The notes below the pieces were generated by a model that was not told where the DNA came from, made no database searches, and worked only from the letters and a program-made list of their open reading frames with translations. From Humulus lupulus (lineage: Eukaryota > Streptophyta > Magnoliopsida > Rosales > Cannabaceae), in assembly GCF_963169125.1 (NCBI RefSeq), contig NC_084802.1, positions 110,674,903 to 110,738,902 on the forward strand: a DNA stretch of 64,000 nucleotides, in the 5' to 3' direction. The translations under genes were made by a program, and so were the position numbers. Below are positions 55,303 to 64,000 of the stretch, piece after piece; position 1 is the first letter of the stretch, and each line of letters starts with the position of its first letter.

Positions 55303-57879
55303 TCACTGAGCTCCTCCAGGTCGCTCTAAGGATGTAACCTCCTCGCCATCCTGCTCGCTCGCCACAGAAGCATCCCCTATTTCTAATGGTTCTTGCAAAA
55401 TCTGAGCCTTGAATTTTTCAAGGTACGGATCCCACAGCTCGGTGGCCATGAATGAAAAGTTCCCATCCTGGTTAAAGGCCCAGCAATGGTACAACATATC
55501 CTCCATGGACGACAATGAGGCCGCCTTCTCTTCTTTGACTGCAACCTTGGCCACCAGCAGTTTTGCTTTGGCTTCATCAACCTCAGCCGGGAGTTGTACA
55601 GTTTGAGCCTGGAGGGCGGCCAAGGCAATCTTTGCAGCCTACTCGCCTTCCTGGGACGAGGCGATGGCAAACTTGGCATCATACCCGCTCTTTCAAGCAG
55701 CCGCAAAGGCATCTTCGGTGGCATGCTCGCCTTCTTGAGCAACTGTCAGGGCAGTCTTGGTGGCGTTTACTTTAGCCTGGAGCACGTCATTTCTAGCCCT
55801 AGCCTATACTGCGATATTGAACCAGGGCAGACTGGAAAATAACAAGGCATGTCAGATATATCCTTAGACCCGATAAAAAGAAAGATGTCACCAAGGAAGG
55901 ATAACTTACTATAAGGTTCATCCCCAGGGATGACTCCAAGATGTTCTTCGGGCTCTGCTCCTCGATAGTCCTCAAGTCTCTCAAACTAGCCTCATAGGCA
56001 TGCCCCACCATGTGGCTCGCCATCTCATAAAGGATCCCTTAAAAGGCTTCAGGAATTTTCTCTAGATCCTGGGGATCTACTGGTATTCAGACGGTCGCAC
56101 CTGGGACAGGGGGAGATGGAGGATCACTTTGTATCACTTGGGCAGCTTGGGGAGGCATGAATTGGGGCGAAGGAGGAGGAGGAATCCTCCTATTAGTAAT
56201 GGAAGACACCGGAGCTATCGATCTCGTGCCTTTCCCCTTAGCAGGGGATTTTGAGACATTTCCCGCTACTGGAGGGGCCTTTTTCATAAATCTGGGCCTC
56301 TTCACAACAGAGCCCATGCTGGTTTTCCCGACCTGGAAAGCAGTACGGAGGTCAGGAACTCTGGTTTGTTCCATCTATTTGCCTGAAAAGAACAAGAGGG
56401 GATTAGTTCTCAAATAATGTCAAACGACTAGTATTTCATGGATCCTAGGAGATTCAGGCTCAGGTTCTACCTCATGGCTGGACTCATCTACGTACTGCCT
56501 AAATCTAGGGGCAAAGGTGCATTGGAGCAGAGAAGGCTAGGTCCTACGATTGGTTCTATACTCCTCAAAAATGGAAGATCTAAAATTTAAAGTGTTGTCC
56601 ACAACAATTGTGCCCTTTGGGTAACTATTGTCATGACGCACCACTAGGTGGTCTACACATTAGAGCAGGGTTATGTTATGATCTGGGTCATGAGGATGAC
56701 GATGGATGAGCTGATTTGGGTTAAACCTAACTAACATAAAATTAGCAACAATCCTATCTAGTTCCCTATAGGGGTATGGGTTACATTGGCTAGAGGGGCC
56801 GCCTGCTACCCCTAACGCGGCATGATCTAAATCAGGTTCCCGTACATCCTCGAGAACCCGCCTTTTCTGCACAAGAGGCACCTCATCCTCGCCTTCGGTG
56901 GCTGGCAAGGCTTCCTCTTGAGAGGATGGGAGCTCGTGGATTACCGAGAGGGTAGCCCAAGTTCTTATGGCCAACATCTGGCCTTCACCAATCAACTGAC
57001 ATGCCAGCATCATGACATCATTCACGACCTGGCGATAATCCTTCTCACTGGGGGGCAGCCCAGACAATCTCTCGTACTGACCCCCAAGAGTCGCGGACTT
57101 CGCCGTCCTCGCAAATATGGCTGCATGAGAAATAAACTCAGTTAATACATGTACAAGGGAAATATCTTGGTAAGAATAAAATTTCACGAGCTGAGGTCAG
57201 AGAATAAAGAACTTATGAGGACGGTTGAAATATTTTTGTTTGCAATTCCAGAACCCATTCGACATAAAGAACAAGTCTTTATAGTCATTGGGGTGGCTGG
57301 GAAGATCGATGATGGGAGCTGAGTTTGGGAATTTGGTGAGATAGTAGAACCCATCACCTCGACCTCTCTGTTCCGAGCTAGCCTCGAGGCAGAAAAAATA
57401 GAGGATGTCTGCCGGAGTGGGGACCTCCCACTTATGCTTCAAAAATAAATATTTCAACCCTGCCAAAAGCCTATAAGAATTTTGGGGGGCTGAAATGGAG
57501 CCAACTTCACGAAGTTCAAAATGTCTGCGAAGTATTGGTCCAAGGGGAGGAAGGCTTCTACCTTCAGATGTTCGTCACTCCAGGCCGTGAAGTCGTCCTA
57601 GAGAGGGGAGCAACTCCGTTCCCCTTCAAAGGCAGGTTAGGCGGTCTCGGCCTCGATGTTGTGGCTTAGCATGATTTTGTTTACCCTCCCCTGGGTCGTA
57701 ACCTTGGATACAATTCTTTCATCCTCGAAGTAGGCATTGGGGTCAACCACCACCTCCTTCTCTACCACTGGACCGAAGTGGGGAATGGGGGATTCTGAGG
57801 ATATCTGCTTCCCCTTGTTCTTTTGCTAAGCAGACGAACTGGGAGTGTTCTTCTTGGGTGCGTTCTTCTTGGGAGCCAT
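55303..57879 (-). pseudogene. E3 antisense gene (Transposase_28-like), four coding exons, degenerate
   Basis: Start codon at 57879 (MAPKKNAPKKNTPSSSA, basic). Exon 1 ends at 57217. Intron 1 is 57121-57216: its donor has decayed to AT, its acceptor ATGCAG is intact. Exon 2 covers GLPPSEKDYRQVVNDVMMLA and ALPATEGEDEVPLVQKRR. Exon 3 begins at 56382 (TTTTCAG acceptor) with VVKRPRFMKKAP and ends at 55910. Intron 3 (55832-55909) is GTAAGT...TTCCAG. Exon 4 runs 55831-55303, coiled-coil-like, ending AFNQDGNFSFMATELWDPYL...SLERPGGAQ. Core residues LAGLKYLFLKHKWEVPTPAD and GRGDGFYYLTKFPNSAPIID (57460-57300) match E2 and E4. Several stops remain. Role unknown; possibly a regulatory or DNA-binding accessory protein, by inference from the family name only. 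Confidence 0.82.
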
Positions 57880-57887
57880 CAAATCGC

Positions 57888-58447
57888 CTAACGAATAGAA
57901 TGACCTAATTTGTAGGTGACCTAAGAGGATTTAAAGGTTATGATGTGGAAGTACGGAGGGGGAATCGCTCACTTTCGATATACGAGCTGAGTTAACCTCA
58001 TCCCCATCGAGTGATTCCACGCGCTCCCCTAAGTTACGTGCCTCGGTTTCCTAACAGACCCCTGATATTTAGGGATTCGTGTGTCAGAAAATCAGACCAC
58101 CACTTTCCCTGGGAGGTGGTTTAGTGCAAAACTATCCAAGAAGCGTGACCCTTAAGCACCCTAGTTTGAACCCTAAAAAATTTTCGTCTCCTATATCCCG
58201 AATGGGTATTTTCTAAATTCATCATGGAGATTACCAAAGTTTACCCAGAAATTACCCAGTTTTATGAATGTCGTAGTTCTAAAAGATATTTTAGGACCTA
58301 CCCATTGAACCTAAGTCGAGTCCTATTCGCTAAAAACACTTGGAAAATAGCCTAATATTGACTATAGTGAACAGTGCGGATGAGCATGGCGAAGAACAAA
58401 AAGGACCAGTAAAAAAAAATTCAAACCAAGATATCAGAGGTACTTAC
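57888..58447 (-). other. 5'-UTR intron of the E3 antisense gene (predicted)
   Basis: Minus strand donor ATACT|GTAAGTAC at 58447, acceptor TTCGTTAG at 57888. 560 nt. Matches the equivalents in E2 and E4 in position and donor sequence. Confidence 0.7.
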
Positions 58448-58624
58448 AGTATGTTCTTCGACAGTAAGACATAAGATTTTGCATTGGAAAATTCTTGGAA
58501 AACTCCTGAGCAACGAGATACAGTGAATGATTTTTGGAGATTTCTGAGGAAGAAGAGGGATTCGGAAATGCAGAAGAGGACAAATTTCAAATGAAAGGTG
58601 GTGAAATCTGAAAATTGCCTATCC

Positions 58625-58632
58625 TACTTATA
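58625..58632 (-). promoter_or_regulatory. TATA-like box of the E3 antisense gene
   Basis: Minus strand TATAAGTA in ACGTATAAGTAGGATAG, 178 bp before the splice donor. Homologous to ACGTATAAATAGGGAG in E2. Confidence 0.65.
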
Positions 58633-58881
58633 CGTAAACTGCATAAATTAATTTGGGCCATTTGATTTGGTTAGTACAAGATCCAAAGGCTAGGGTTAAA
58701 AAGACAAAACGACAACAAAAAGGTGACAAGACAATTATTGCAGTCCTCGAAACGCGAACAGACGCCAATTGCGATCTACCACGTGTCCAGTACTCGAGTA
58801 GTGGGCAAGCATGGTTTTGTGTAATAGAAGACTAAAAGTCCCTACTGTGTAGGTTAGAAAATGATGACATCATACACCAGT

Positions 58882-58898
58882 AGGAGCTTGGGGGCAAA
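58882..58898 (+). promoter_or_regulatory. E3 polypurine tract
   Basis: AGGAGCTTGGGGGCAAA directly before the 3' LTR. Confidence 0.93.
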
Positions 58899-59608
58899 TG
58901 TTGTACCCTAATTTTAGCTCGAGTCATTCACTCAGTTCGGGTACAGCTGGCAAATAAATATACGGAGAAATAACCAAGGGAATCATATCTGCTTATTATC
59001 CATGTAAGCAACTCCAGTTTCACATAAGCATGTGTGGTGTTAAGCGTCCTGGGTTTAACCCGAGCTACGGACATGAAGATTGTGAAACGCGAGCTCGGAA
59101 TATTCAAACAGTTGTCGACGTACGAGCTAGGAGAGATATCCAGCTCGTGATAATTCAAATATACTGCGTACCCGCAGATCCCCAAAGACTCAGGTACTTT
59201 TATACGATTATTTATGAACAGCCTGTCATATTTAATCTCCCATATATTAGGAGACCATTTATTTTGTGATAAAATAATATCCCAGTATAAATGGGAATTG
59301 TTTGTGTTAAATGTAACAAATCCATGATTGACTCACGCGATTACCCAACCTGTCCATGGAATTTCTCTATAAATACTGGAAATATTGGACAGGGAAAGGG
59401 ATGATTATTCTGTAATATTGAAACTCTGCCAAAATAGAGAGAGAAACAACAATAATATAGACTCGTGGACTAGGTGGATTTTAACCACTGAACCATGTAA
59501 AAGATTTTGTTCTTGTGAATTCCTTTCATCTTTCGTTACGGTTTATTACAAAGCACTAATTAACCTTATTGTTTCTTAATACACTGTTGGTGAAAAACCG
59601 CGTCAACA
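58899..59608 (+). repeat. E3 3' LTR (710 bp)
   Basis: TGTTGTACCCTAATTTTAG ... CCGCGTCAACA; TATAAATA at 59368-59375. Nearly identical to the 5' LTR by eye. Confidence 0.95.
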
Positions 59609-59613
59609 ATATG
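59609..59613. repeat. Target-site duplication of E3, right copy (ATATG)
   Basis: Identical to 47566-47570. Confidence 0.93.
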
Positions 59614-60257
59614 AATTATCATGTAAATAATCAAAAAATACATAGAGTACTTACAAAGTGTGTAGGGGAACAATGTCTCCTTCCTTTAGATTATTTATCC
59701 TTTGATCCTTTCTGAATGCAAGGAATTGTCAAGAATATAAATCGCTTAGAATATACCAAAGTCTTCCAAAAACAGAGGGTGTGCTAGCTCTCAACACATG
59801 AGACACAATTACAGAGGGAAAAGGGAGAGAGTGAGCGGCCAAAAGGAGATTTAGACTGTCTAGGTTTTCACTTACCCAAACTGAAACAACACAGTTACTG
59901 AAAAACCCTAGACATTGAATTCCTTATATATGTAACTAAATGAGCTTCATTTTAATAAAAGTAATTAAAATAATAAACAAAAAATAAGAGCCTTGGGCAC
60001 CCCACATATTTACTTGCACCTAATCTCTTTGTCTTGAATTTAATTCCCAATTGAGCCTAAATTCAAAGCCTTTTATTTATTTATTTTTAATTAATTAATT
60101 AAATCCTTATTCAAATTAACTAATAATAGTTTGAAATTTGATTTAATATTATTTATTTATATTGACACCAATTTTTCAATATTATTAAATTTTCCCAAAA
60201 GACTCTCTTTTCTTCCCCAATTCTTAATACATGTAAATATCATTAAATTTACACAGT
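59614..60257. other. AT-rich DNA, no gene recognised
   Basis: Resumes the sequence interrupted by E3. No coding potential. A minus-strand TATATAAG lies near 59922-59930, followed on that strand by a leader-like stretch, so an old LTR in minus orientation is possible; matched ends were not found. Confidence 0.45.
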
Positions 60258-60476
60258 CAACTTTAGACCTTTGATGGAGAGAATTAAACACATGGATGTA
60301 TCATTGTCCAAATTCTCTATTTCCTAGCCCTTGGTGGATGCTTAAGGCTTTCTCTAGTAGGAAAGGTAATTGGGAAATAGAGAAAGCCTCAGGCATCCAC
60401 CAAGGGCTAGGAAATAGAGAATTTGGACAATGATACATCCATGTGTTTAATTCTCTCCATCAAAGGTCTAAAGTTG
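60258..60476. repeat. Near-perfect 219-nt hairpin (84-bp perfect arms)
   Basis: 60258-60341 is the exact reverse complement of 60393-60476, checked base by base. Pairing continues inward to 60356/60378 with one mismatch and one G-T pair, leaving a 21-nt loop (60357-60377). Total stem about 99 bp. No target duplication flanks it, and no coding sequence. It could be a recent foldback duplication, a source of small RNAs if transcribed, or an assembly artefact. Confidence 0.93.
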
Positions 60477-60730
60477 TGTTCTAACAAGGGTTTGAAGCTT
60501 GCAAGAAGAATAAGGATTTTGTTCTACAACTAGGGTTTGCATATCTCTATCTCAATATTTTCTTGGTCTTTGTCAAGTATTATTGTGTGTAGATTCTTAT
60601 TATTGTGGTGGTATAATCTTACTATCTCCCAACTACTACTTTGGAGCTAGAAAAGGATATGAGAGGATGCTACCCAGAGTTATTTTAGTAGGAAAATTTC
60701 AAGGATGAAATTCCTTTAAGGAAGGTGGAT
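60477..60730 (+). other. 3' tail of a truncated chromovirus with polypurine tract
   Basis: The last ~60 bp read AAATTTCAAGGATGAAATTC then CTTTAAGGAAGGTGGAT, the conserved chromovirus tail (compare GAGGACGAAATTTC in E5). The coding part upstream is absent. Confidence 0.65.
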
Positions 60731-61134
60731 TGTAATATCCGCTCTAATTAATTTAATTTATTTTAGTTTAGTGAACTTTTTAAATATTGTATTGTGATAG
60801 GTTTTGCATCTAAAGTGGTAAAATTAAAATAATGTTTGTGTGTATGAAATTATTTTAATTAGTTTCAAGAATTTATTTATTATTGTTTGAATAGATTAAT
60901 TTACGAAGAATGGATAGGGTGTTTGCTCCTCAATCTATTCGTATTACTGAAATGTAGGAATTCTATTAGGTTCCATCCAACTTTCCTAATGATACACTAA
61001 TGTCGCATAACTCATGGAGATTAATTGAAAAATTGATAGAAAAATTAATACCCCTGAACCTAAGTAGAACCAAAATAATAAAACAAGTTATTTGTATAAT
61101 AGTTTAGGGTGTCCATTTAAACCATAACGTTACA
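60731..61134 (+). repeat. Chromovirus 3' LTR (about 404 bp)
   Basis: TGTAATATCCGC at the start, directly after the polypurine tract; ends AACGTTACA. Much shorter than the E1 and E5 LTRs, so it is a different chromovirus branch. No 5' partner in the window. Confidence 0.65.
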
Positions 61135-61206
61135 TCTCTTTTCTCTTCATGATGCTTCCCACAATTTTCATCGGTGGTATGCTCCTTTTATCTTGACCAA
61201 CCAATA

Positions 61207-61948
61207 TGTTGACGCAGTTTTTCACCAACAGGGAATTAAGAAATTTGAAATAGAGAGATTAGATTTATAATAATGAGAAAGTATGAACGCACAAGATTTT
61301 ACGTGGTTCAATTGTTAAAATCCACCTAATCCATGAGTCACTTCTATTTTTGTTTAGGAACTCTTGGAGAAATTATTTATCACAAATTCTACATAGTTTT
61401 AACATACAAAAATTTGATCCCTTTTATTGTCAATTCCCTTTATCTTTATAGGGAATTGTGGTGGACAATATTGGGGTAACCGTACAATAAAAGGTAACTT
61501 ATAGGTTTGGGTAACTTCCTAAATAATTGAATACATAAATGCCCTAATTAAACATATGGATGTTCAATTGGGCATTGGATACATAACAATTATAAACATT
61601 TATTATGCTTGATGAATCTTCGAGTCTGTTGGGATTCTTCCATATGCTTGTAACTGGACTTTCGCGAGCTATATGCGCTTCTCGAATTGGATGTTATGGG
61701 CGACGAAGATCTGGCCTGGATCAACCTGGAGCTTGATGAGGGTGATCTGGAACCCATATATATCGATCTCTTTCACTGCCATCTGAGGCGATCTGGAGGA
61801 TCTCAAGCTGTCCTAACCTTGGTGGCATAACCTTGAGCTATTTGATCCGGAGTTAAATAAATGTCTACGGAGTCCAATTTCCTTTATATATTGCTTGCCA
61901 GTTGTACCCCGAATAAGATAATCAAGCTCGTATTTTTAAGGTACAACA
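61207..61948 (-). repeat. E4 3' LTR (742 bp)
   Basis: Plus-strand ends are TGTTGACGCAG and AGGTACAACA, the same ends as E2. Confidence 0.9.
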
Positions 61949-61966
61949 TTTTCCCCCCAAGTCCCT
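61949..61966 (-). promoter_or_regulatory. E4 polypurine tract
   Basis: Minus strand AGGGACTTGGGGGGAAAA next to the LTR. Confidence 0.88.
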
Positions 61967-62405
61967 GCTCATGTATGACGTCACTTCTGACACACACAGT
62001 AGGGGCTTTTCTGCTTCTGCTCTGGGAAAACATGCCCACCCACTCACTTAAGTATGGGACAAGTGTCTGCTTGTTAGAGGCATCTGTTCGAGTTTCGAGT
62101 ACTGCGAAAGTTATCTTGTCAACCTTTTGCCACCATTTGGTTCATTTAATCCTGACCCTCAGATCTCGAACTGCTTAAAATTGTGCGGTCCAGATCTGTC
62201 CCCGAATTTTACATGTAAATAGGAGAACGAAATTTGGCCTTCGCCACCTTTGCATTTGAATTTCCCTTTCTTCTTTCTCTCCAAAAATTATTAAAAGCCA
62301 TCTACCTTTCTTTCCTCTCATAAATCCCTTCAAAGAATACCTCCCAGATTTTCTGCAATCTTTGTTGTTCTTCGTCCTTTTACAACCGCGATTAAGAACC
62401 AATCC

Positions 62406-62950
62406 GTAAGTACACATTTACTATGGTTTAAATTGCTTTTTACTCTTTTTTTTTTTTTTTGACAAGTTTATGAAACTTTCTAGTGTCTTTCTACCTTATT
62501 TTGGTTTTGTATAGGCTTAGTTTGGGTTTTATTAAGCCAAAATGAATAGGACTAGAAATGGTTAAGTTAAATGCACAAAAATAGGTCATTTTTATGGGTT
62601 TTTCTTGGTTTAGAGGTTGAATGTATGAGTTTTTAGCTTGAAATGTGAAGGGTTTTAGGCTCAAATCCAGGTTGCTTAAGAGACACGGTCCTGACGCGGT
62701 ATTGTATTAAATCGCTCATCGAAACCACAAGTTTGACACACGAATCCCAAGGTTTTAGTGCCTTCCGAAGATTAGGGTGCATGACTTAGGGACATGCGTG
62801 GGCACACATATTAGGATTTCAAGTATGCATTCAGCCCGTGCAAACTTTAGATCGATCACTGAAGTCTTCGAATCTTAGGTCATCGTTTTAGATGTTCTTA
62901 AGACTAGGTTACATCCTTAGGTCGCCTCTAATGAGTCATTTTGTAACCAG
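62406..62950 (+). other. 5'-UTR intron of the E4 antisense gene (predicted)
   Basis: Donor ATCC|GTAAGTAC at 62406, acceptor TTTTGTAACCAG at 62950, 20 bp before the start codon; 545 nt. A TGTAAATA box lies 192 bp before the donor (62214-62221). Confidence 0.68.
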
Positions 62951-62970
62951 GAAAACTAAAAGCATTTATC

Positions 62971-64000
62971 ATGGCCCACCATAAGAAAAAGACTTATGTA
63001 GGCTCCTCTTCACAAAATAAAGATAATCAGGTCGCCGATACTCCTATTCTCCACTATGGTCCGATGGTGGAAAGGAGGTCAAGACGAGACCTGTTAGTTT
63101 CTCCGAGGCCGAGAGGATCATGTCTCGAATAGTTCCTCAGTCTAAGGTGGATAGAATAATAAGGTGTCAATGGATCGAGACGAACTCCAAATTCCTAGCC
63201 CGACCTGCGATGGAGGGTGAGCGAAATTGCACCCCATTGGAGGATGACTTCGGAGCTTGGAGCGATGAGCACCTGAAGTTGGGTGCCTTCCTCCCATTGG
63301 ATTCATACTTCACAGATTTGTTGAAATATGTGAAGCTCACCCCATTTCAGCTCCCATCAAATTCCTTTTGCCTCCTCGCAGGGCTAAAGTATTTGTTCCT
63401 CAAGAACGAGTGGGAGGTCCCCATTCGAAAGGATATTTTATATTTTTTCTGTCTGAAGGCTAATCCAGACACTAAAACTGAACGTGACAGTTTTTATTAC
63501 CTCACGCGGTTACCAAAATCTAGTAGCATCATCGCCCTTCCAAGCCACCAAAACTACTACAAGGTCTAATTCTTTATGTTGAATAGGTTTCGGACTTGCG
63601 AACATCGCTACTTCAACTGACCTTGTAAGTATCTTAGCTTTAAATCCTTATTTGAATCCTTTTTTAGTTACTATGTTTTACTTATTATGTTTGAGTTATT
63701 GCATCATGCAGCTATTTATAAGAGGCCGAAGGTATCTCAGACCCTCATGGGTCAATACGCTACTCTGGACAATGCCCATGCCGAGGAGAAAGAATTCAAG
63801 GCAGTGGTGAATGATGCCACCATGGTGGCCTGAAAGTTGATCAAGTAAGGGCATTCTTTGGACATCAAGTCCCAAGTTCCTTTAAAAATGCTTCTTCCGT
63901 TCATCGAGGAAGAGGAGGAGGTCACACCATTGGTGTAAAGGTGAAATATTGCCAAAGGCGAGCACGATAAGAACCAAATTCGTGCTAAATCAGGGGAAGC
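62971..64000 (+). pseudogene. E4 antisense gene, exons 1-2, runs off the window
   Basis: Start at 62971 (MAHHKKKTYVGSSSQNK). After an early frame break near 63080 the core is open from 63120 to 63569: ERNCTPLEDDFGAWSDEHLK, LAGLKYLFLKNEWEVPIRKD, FYYLTRLPKSSSIIALPSHQ. A stop follows at 63567. Exon 1 ends at CTT|GTAAGT (63625); the intron is 63625-63711 (87 nt, ...ATGCAG). Exon 2 begins CTATTTATAAGAGGCCGAAG and continues with AVVNDATMVA-stop. This is the longest uninterrupted version of the conserved core in the window. Same gene as in E2 and E3. Confidence 0.82.

Larger units (their letters stand above)
47571..59608 (+). mobile_element. E3: complete Tat-lineage retrotransposon, plus
   Basis: 12,038 bp with LTRs of 711 and 710 bp and a perfect ATATG duplication. 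Order: 5' LTR, primer site, gag, protease, RT, RNase H, second RNase H, integrase, a 117-bp tandem repeat, antisense gene, polypurine tract, 3' LTR. The two RNases H and the antisense gene mark the Tat lineage. gag-pol runs through many long open stretches but carries stops and small deletions. The equal LTR lengths and perfect duplication make it one of the younger insertions here. It landed 62 bp from the solo LTR. Confidence 0.95.
61207..64000 (-). mobile_element. E4: Tat-lineage element, minus, cut by window edge
   Basis: Left part only: 3' LTR, polypurine tract, and the antisense gene reading rightward. pol, gag and the 5' LTR would lie beyond 64000. Structure matches E2 over the same distance, so the lineage is secure. 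Confidence 0.88.

Noticed and set aside
54480..58898. Envelope-like gene after pol
   Set aside because: The region between pol and the 3' LTR carries its gene on the opposite strand; no signal peptide or membrane segment was seen in the sense direction.
60258..60476. Hairpin as a MITE
   Set aside because: No target-site duplication at the borders, arms continue almost to the loop and no second copy in the window; left as a hairpin of unknown origin.

Overview
The window is intergenic, transposon-packed nuclear DNA of a flowering plant, most likely a eudicot; the species cannot be named from sequence alone. No host protein gene, tRNA, rRNA or CRISPR locus was recognised. Almost everything identifiable is Ty3/gypsy LTR retrotransposon, nested layer on layer, of two main lineages. 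One is chromoviruses with 2.3-2.7 kb LTRs starting TGTAATG, an initiator-Met-tRNA-type primer site (TGGTATCAGAG) and, in one copy, a clear chromodomain (Tekay/Del-like). The other is Tat-lineage elements with 0.7-1.3 kb LTRs ending GTCAACA, a second (plant-type) RNase H after the normal one, and a long 3' region carrying an extra gene on the opposite strand.

Layout. 1-511 and 10186-10326 are the two halves of the 3' interior of an older Tat-like element X (+), whose 3' LTR is 10327-11295. It is split by E1, a complete 9.7 kb chromovirus (512-10180, minus) with a perfect TCTTC target duplication. 11296-16497 is AT-rich, without genes, and probably old LTR debris. 16498-20794 is a rearranged minus-strand Tat-like copy with gag only: LTR remnant, gag, primer site, full LTR. 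The full LTR is also followed by a polypurine tract, as if it were shared with a second copy (20795-22071). E2 (22072-43909, minus) is a 12.5 kb Tat element split between gag and protease by E5 (31471-40821, plus), a decayed chromovirus with a one-mismatch target duplication. 43993-44950 is a relic LTR related to X, and 45160-47508 is a solo chromovirus LTR. E3 (47571-59608, plus) is a complete 12.0 kb Tat element with a perfect ATATG duplication. 59614-61206 holds AT-rich debris, a near-perfect 219-nt hairpin and a 404-bp chromovirus LTR. E4 (from 61207, minus) is another Tat element running off the right edge.

How the parts relate. All gag-pol frames carry stops, frameshifts or lost catalytic residues, so these copies are non-autonomous as read. 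The most interesting shared structure is the antisense gene in E2, E3 and E4. In each it lies between the polypurine tract and the end of pol, on the strand opposite gag-pol. It has a TATA-like box, a 5'-UTR intron of about 545-581 nt with a conserved GTAAGT donor, and a coding intron of 87-96 nt at the same place in all three. A further short intron has both splice sites visible at equivalent positions in E2 and E3, and another has its acceptor conserved in those two. The inferred protein (about 800 aa) has a Lys/Ser-rich start, a conserved central domain resembling the plant 'putative gypsy-type transposon' family, and a coiled-coil-like C-terminus.
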